DNA from: Enterobacterales bacterium | GTDB taxonomy: Bacteria > Pseudomonadota > Gammaproteobacteria > Enterobacterales > Kangiellaceae | Assembly: GCA_030949565.1 (NCBI GenBank) | Contig: JAUZSK010000015.1 | Coordinates: forward strand, 1-40,239 | Direction of reading: 5' to 3' | Length of the DNA: 40,239 nt | Shown: piece by piece, positions 35,507 to 40,239 of the stretch | Position numbering within the stretch: position 1 is the stretch's first letter | Layout of the letters: each line of letters starts with the position of its first letter | Translations under genes and position numbers: made by a program | Notes under the pieces: generated by a model | The model's input: only the letters and a program-made list of their open reading frames with translations | What the model was told of the DNA's origin: nothing | The model's database searches: none

Positions 35507-36295
35507 ATGCATCCCGCACTTTGGATTTCTAAAACCGGATTAGAAGCACAGACGATCAACCTATCGGTTATTTCAAATAATTTAGCTAACGCGGGAACCG
35601 TCGGCTTTAAACGAGATCGAGTTATATTCGAAGACCTTTTTTATCAAAATATCAGACAGGCTGGTAGTCAATCGTCGCAGGATACCCAACTTCCGTCTGG
35701 CCTGCAAATTGGTACCGGTGTGCGAGTAGTCGCTACTCAGAAACAATACGGGCAGGGGGACTTTCAAACTTCTTCCTCGCCCTTGGATATGGCTATTAAG
35801 GGTAACGGTTTCTTTCAAATTCAATTACCGGATGGCACTCTTGGCTATACTCGAGCGGGTAATTTTGCAACCGATCAAGCTGGCCAATTAGTTACTTCCG
35901 GTAGTGGCTATCTGCTTGATCCAGCAATTACTGTTCCACCGAACACTACTAGTTTTGATGTGGCGGCAGATGGTACGGTGACGGTTCAAGAGCAAGGACA
36001 AGCGGCACCAACTAACATAGGAAATATCACATTAGCAACCTTTGTTAATCCCTCGGGTTTGCAGTCTATTGGTGGAAACCTGATGGTTGAAACTGCTAGC
36101 AGTGGAACGCCTGTTGTTGGTACGCCGGGTCTAGATGGTGTGGGTGAGCTTTTAGGATCTCGATTGGAAACTTCTAATGTATCTAGCGTGGAAGAATTAG
36201 TGTCACTAATTGAAACGCAACGCACCTACGAAACTAGTGCCAAGGTTTTATCGGCGGTTGATCAAATGCTTCAATATATAAACCAAAACTTATAA
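35507..36295 (+). CDS. flgG: Distal rod protein FlgG
   Basis: 262 residues. N-terminal ALWISKTGLEAQTINLSVIS and NNLANAGTVGFKRDRVIFED, central LDMAIKGNGFFQIQLPDGTL, C-terminal SNVSSVEELVSLIETQRTYE. Forms most of the distal rod that passes through the L and P rings. Intact; AAGAGG precedes the ATG. Confidence 0.97.
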   Translation: MHPALWISKTGLEAQTINLSVISNNLANAGTVGFKRDRVIFEDLFYQNIRQAGSQSSQDTQLPSGLQIGTGVRVVATQKQYGQGDFQTSSSPLDMAIKGNGFFQIQLPDGTLGYTRAGNFATDQAGQLVTSGSGYLLDPAITVPPNTTSFDVAADGTVTVQEQGQAAPTNIGNITLATFVNPSGLQSIGGNLMVETASSGTPVVGTPGLDGVGELLGSRLETSNVSSVEELVSLIETQRTYETSAKVLSAVDQMLQYINQNL

Positions 36296-36309
36296 TACTA
36301 AAAGGCTTT

Positions 36310-37004
36310 ATGATTATGATATTTCGTTTTTCAATTACGTTTTTATTGATGCTTTTAGCTGGCTGTACCACTATTTATCATCACGAATATGATGATGATC
36401 CTCGCTGGGCACCAAGTTATCCTGAAGAAGAAAATAAAGTAAACAAAAGTGGCTCCATATATGATGAAATCACCGCCAAAATGTTATTCCAAGATAAAAA
36501 AGCACTTCGAATAGGCGATATCATCACGGTTGTATTAACCGAAAATACCAGCGCAACAAAAAATGCCGATACCAATCTAACTAAAGATACTGGCATTAGT
36601 ACCACAGAAACTCCGGCACTGCTGGTGGTAATGTGTCCTGGCAGGCTGGAGCTGGTACAAAAGATTTTGGTATTAATTTATCCAGCAAAAATGCCTTTAA
36701 AGCAAAATCTGATACAAAACAAAGTAATTTGTTACAGGGCACTATTAGTGTGACAGTTCAGAAAGTATTTGCTAACGGAAATCTGGCAATCAAAGGTGAA
36801 AAATGGATTTCTCTCAATCAAGGTAATGAATTCATACGCATTTCCGGCATGATTCGTCCTGAGGATATTGATAAAGATAATCAAGTCGTATCGACAAAGG
36901 TCGCCAACGCCAGAATTTATTACGGTGGGACCGGGCCTTTAGCAGAGTCAAATGAAGAAGGTTGGTTAAGTCGCTTCTTTAACTCAGGATGGTGGCCATT
37001 CTAA
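36310..37004 (+). pseudogene. flgH: Flagellar L-ring protein FlgH, one frameshift
   Basis: A lipoprotein signal with lipobox LAGC (ITFLLMLLAGCTT) starts the outer-membrane L-ring subunit. Family motifs are SIYDEITAKMLFQDKKALRIG then DIITVVLTENTSATKNADTN. The frame breaks near 36605-36625; the second frame gives GGNVSWQAGAGTKDFGINLS, then ISVTVQKVFANGNLAIKGEK and the conserved end ARIYYGGTGPLAES. One indel explains it, and total length (about 231) is normal. Loss would block L-ring formation and hook completion if real. Confidence 0.88.
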
Positions 37005-37096
37005 TTGCAAGAAATTTGGATTACTCGATTGCATAGGAATGAACTAGGAGACAGAAAATGTCTTTATTAAGCGCCACCGTAAAGGCTTGAGTATTA

Positions 37097-38230
37097 ATGA
37101 CTGAAAAACAAAGCGAGAAATAATCTCGCTTGTTTTGTGTTAGTAATGATTGGCTTTATGCTAACCAGTTTTCCTGTTATGGCTGAACGAATAAAGGACA
37201 TTACCAGTATCCAAGGTGTCCGAGAGAATCAATTGATTGGCTATGGTTTAGTGGTCGGCCTGGATGGTACGGGTGAAAAAACCAAATATACCGAGCAAAC
37301 TTTTCGTACCATGTTGGCGCGTTTTGGGATAAATGTTCCCGCAGGTAGCCAATTGAAACTGAAGAATACAGCAGCGGTAGCCATTAGCGCCAATCTTCCG
37401 GCATTTGCCAAAAAGGGGCAACAAATTGATGTGACAGTAAGCAGTCTTGGTGAAGCTAAAAGCTTAAGAGGTGGAACCTTATTAATGACCCCGCTTAAAG
37501 CTGTAAACGGTCAAATTTATGCGATTGCACAGGGTAATTTGGTGGTTGGTGGTTTTGGTGCACAGGGTGCAGATGGATCATCCATTACTGTGAACGTACC
37601 AACTGTGGGGCGTATTCCTAACGGTGCATCGGTCGAAAAAACGGTTGCTAGCGATTTTTTAACACTACAATTTATTACGTTTAATCTTCATCAGCTAGAT
37701 TTTACCACCGCTGTTAGACTGGCAAAAAAAATTAATCAGTTAGCAAATGGGATCTCGCAAACAAGCAGTGCCTCTAGACTCAACCAGCATTCAAGTTTCA
37801 GCGCCGAGAGATGGTGCACAACGTATTAATTTTTTTATCTGTCATTGAAAACATAGAAGTCACTCCGGCGGAAGCAGTCGCGAGAATAGTCGTAAATTCT
37901 CGAACTGGAACTGGCCGTTATGGTGTGAAAAATATTCACTTAAGAGAGGCCGCAATCGCTCATGGCAATTTAATTATTAAAATTAAAGAGAACCAAGAGG
38001 TGAGTCAACCCGCAGCTTTTTCGGAGCAAGGAACAACCCAGTTGACTCAGGATAGCCAGGTCGATGTCGAGCAGGAAAAAAATAGAATGTTTCACTTTCA
38101 ACCCGGTGCAACTTTGCAAGAATTGGTTGAAGCTGTTAATGCCGTTGGTGCAGCGCCGGGCGATGTGATGGCTATCCTTGAAGCATTAAAAACAGCAGGC
38201 GCCATTAGCGGTGAACTCATTGTTATTTAA
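37097..38230 (+). pseudogene. flgI: Flagellar P-ring protein FlgI, several frameshifts
   Basis: The mature protein starts [21 protein letters not shown] and [18 protein letters not shown], preceded by a good signal peptide ([18 protein letters not shown]). The ATG at 37097 is out of frame by one base with that signal peptide; within the current frame only CTG 37101 or GTG 37137 could start it. A base is missing near 37770 (frame then reads [19 protein letters not shown]) and one T is extra in a seven-T run near 37831, restoring FLSVIENIEVTPAEAVARIV. A compensating pair near 37910-37925 distorts NSRTGTGRYGVKN. The C-terminus GAAPGDVMAILEALKTAGAI is intact. Confidence 0.88.
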
Positions 38231-38274
38231 AGTAATGATATTTTTTACTCAGTAGTAGAACTGCGGATTTAATA

Positions 38275-39372
38275 TTGACGACCACGATTAATCTATCATC
38301 GCGCGATTCATACAGACTTGGGGTCATTGGATAATATACGAAAACAAGCACAGGTGGATTCCGCGGGTGCGATTAAGGCGGCGGCTAAAGAGTTTGAAGC
38401 CTTTTTTATGAAGATGATGCTTAAATCGATGCGTCAAGCCAGTGAAGTAATCGGTGAAGATTCGCCTTTACCAGTCAGCAGGAGAAATGTATATTGAATG
38501 TTCGATGAGCAGTTATCGGTCGAGTTATCCCAAAAAGGAACTCTTGGTATTGCTGATCTGATGACTAGAAATATATTAGGTAGCTCTTATCAAACAGATA
38601 AAATCGATGCATCTTTAGTTAGCACTCCTTTTTTAGATTTAAATCGACCAACAGATATTAATCAAAAGAAAGAGTCATCAAATACTGATGCTTCTATAGC
38701 TAAGGTAGAACCAGTCAGGCTTCTAAGAAGTCTTTTGCTCCGGCCAACAAGATATTCATTTAACTAGCTTTTGTAGATTTAAGAAAACAGGGTGACAATT
38801 TGAAGCAAACTTTGAATGTTGTTTCACCCTTGATTGATTTAAATACAATTCCACTATCAGACAATAAACCGGCAGAAAAAAAATCTCTGTTTGATTCTCC
38901 AATCGACTTTATTAAACAGCTCTATCCGGTAGCCAAAAAGTCTGCTGAGGCACTTGGTATTAATCCTAAAATATTATTAGCTCAAGCAGCGCTAGAAACT
39001 GGTTGGGGGAAATATGTTATGCATTCTGGAGAAGGTGAGGCAAGCCACAATTTATTTGGTATAAAAAGCAATAAAAGTTGGTCGGGTGACACGGTAGCGA
39101 TTGACACTTTGGAAGTGGCAAAGGGTGAGTTTAAGACGACTAAAGCGGTTTTTAAAATGTATCAAAGTTTTGAAAAATCTTTTGAGGATTATGTGGACCT
39201 TATAAAAAATAATCCACGTTATCAGCAAGCTGTTGAAGGTGTTGGGGATGCTACAGAATATTTATCATCATTGCAGTCAGCAGGCTATGCCACAGACCCT
39301 AATTATGCGCAGAAAATCCTCAGTATTTTTAAGCGAGATATTATCCAGCAAGCTGATAAGTTTGTCCAATAG
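38275..39372 (+). pseudogene. flgJ: FlgJ rod cap/muramidase, several frameshifts
   Basis: The N-terminal rod-cap domain reads SLDNIRKQAQVDSAG and AAAKEFEAFFMKMMLKSMRQ from about 38330, then shifts near 38470. Restoring single A's in two runs gives TSQQEKMYIEMFDEQLSVEL and GTLGIADLMTRNILG. A further break near 38710-38800 separates the C-terminal GH73 peptidoglycan hydrolase domain, which is open from a TTG at 38800: LLAQAALETGWGKYVMHSGE with the catalytic Glu, NLFGIKSNKSW, and SLQSAGYATDPNYAQKI. The start is uncertain (TTG at 38275 proposed, giving TTTINLSSRDSY). At least four indels, mostly in homopolymers. If real, rod assembly would fail. Confidence 0.85.
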
Positions 39373-39417
39373 GTGGGTTAGAAATGAATAATAATTACTT
39401 TTTTGGAGGCGAACAAA

Positions 39418-40239
39418 ATGCCTAGTGTTTTTGGAATAAGCATTTCAGGGCTTCAGACTAGCCAAGCGGCACTGAATACAACGGCTCAAAACATATCAAA
39501 TGCCAACGTTGAAGGATATAGCCGCCAAAGAGTTTCACAAGAAACTCGCAACCCAGAATTTATTGGTGGAAATTATTTTGGATCTGGTGTTGAAGTGGGG
39601 CGAGTGGTGCGCATTTTTGATAAAACACAACAACTAGAAATTCAAGCTGCCACGGCTAGTTTTAACCAACTTGAGTCTTATTTAGCTGAGGCTGGTCGAG
39701 TCGATGGATTGCTAGCTGATAGCGACAATGGCTTGAATCAGGCTATGCAGTCATTTTTCTCATCTCTTCAAGGTGTGGTAAATGATCCAGCTTCTGTTTC
39801 AGCAAGACAAGTTATGTTAAGCCAGACCAATGGTCTAGTTTCTCGATTTGCTTCTATCCATGGTCAATTAGAAACTCAATCAAACCAAATAAACACTAAT
39901 ATTGAATCCATTGCAGAGGAAGTTTCTGCGTTAGGCCAATCCATCGCCAGCCTAAACAATCAAATTTCTGGCTCTTCAGGTACGCCACCACCTGATTTTT
40001 TGGATAAGCGTGATGCAGCTATCACTCGACTAAGTAAATTGGTAGCAGTACAGACTATAGAGCAATCCGATGGTAGTTTTAATGTATTTATTGGTAGCGG
40101 CCAGTCTTTGGTGGTTGGCTCCATATCAAACTCTTTAGTTGCTGCTGTTGATGATCAAAATCCACGTCGCCGTGTACTTAATTTAACCGCTGGTTCTTCT
40201 GCTGTAAATATAACGAGCAATTTAAATGGTGGTAAACTT
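39418..40239 (+). CDS. flgK: Hook-filament junction protein FlgK (HAP1), partial
   Basis: The first 274 residues are present and the gene continues past the window. The start is ATG 39418 behind GGAGG. N-terminal SVFGISISGLQTSQAALNTT and AQNISNANVEGYSRQRVSQE are diagnostic; then YFGSGVEVGRVVRIFD, SFFSSLQGVVNDPASVSARQ and DFLDKRDAAITRLSKLVAVQ. Its chaperone FlgN is encoded at 27.6 kb. No frameshift in the visible part. Confidence 0.96.
   Translation, partial: MPSVFGISISGLQTSQAALNTTAQNISNANVEGYSRQRVSQETRNPEFIGGNYFGSGVEVGRVVRIFDKTQQLEIQAATASFNQLESYLAEAGRVDGLLADSDNGLNQAMQSFFSSLQGVVNDPASVSARQVMLSQTNGLVSRFASIHGQLETQSNQINTNIESIAEEVSALGQSIASLNNQISGSSGTPPPDFLDKRDAAITRLSKLVAVQTIEQSDGSFNVFIGSGQSLVVGSISNSLVAAVDDQNPRRRVLNLTAGSSAVNITSNLNGGKL

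Noticed and set aside
1..40239. tRNA or rRNA genes
   Set aside because: No cloverleaf-like or ribosomal sequence was recognised by eye on either strand; a tRNAscan/Infernal run would settle it.

Overview
The window looks like the chromosome of a motile, AT-rich, probably marine gammaproteobacterium. This rests on three things: the divergent ppsR/ppsA pair and rnt; a MotY homologue, which points to a sodium-type T-ring flagellar motor; and the order flgN-flgM-flgA / cheV-cheR-flgBCDEFGHIJK, as in Vibrio, Shewanella and Pseudomonas. Genus and species cannot be named from sequence alone.

Positions 1-9.5 kb are a degraded chromosomal integron. A frameshifted Y1 (RAYT-like) transposase and a truncated integron integrase lie on the minus strand. 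To their right is a plus-oriented cassette array with seven recognisable attC imperfect palindromes (near 2.7, 2.9, 4.0, 4.25, 4.7, 4.95 and 9.5 kb). Some cassettes carry ordinary plus-strand genes for small secreted proteins and a repeat protein. They alternate with three near-identical-length cassettes (227, 230 and 236 bp) that have no plus-strand gene. Each of these three instead keeps a minus-strand reading frame for a hydrophobic peptide of 45-51 residues. The third has its attC R' site split by a group II intron, whose reverse transcriptase is cut off by an IS66-family element. The other end of that IS abuts a class V aminotransferase gene.

Positions 9.5-16.7 kb hold a two-gene minus-strand operon (outer-membrane barrel-like protein plus secreted partner), two copies of a ~158 bp MITE, an orphan terminator that may end a small RNA, a GAF-GGDEF protein, a 49-residue ORF, a class III cyclase-FHA protein and a membrane-anchored LuxR-type regulator. 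The regulator is divergent from a tripartite RND efflux operon (16.8-22.5 kb: TolC-like, adaptor, RND pump, DUF3240). Positions 22.5-27.6 kb hold ppsR, ppsA, motY and rnt.

Positions 27.6-40.2 kb are the flagellar rod/hook locus. The minus operon flgA-flgM-flgN faces cheV-cheR, and flgB to flgK follow behind a near-perfect sigma-54 promoter. flgK runs off the window.

Single-base frameshifts recur in the transposase, intI, the repeat-protein cassette, the RND pump, flgH, flgI and flgJ. Several lie in homopolymers and some compensate each other within a gene. Consensus error is therefore at least as likely as true decay, and every 'pseudogene' call here is conditional on that.
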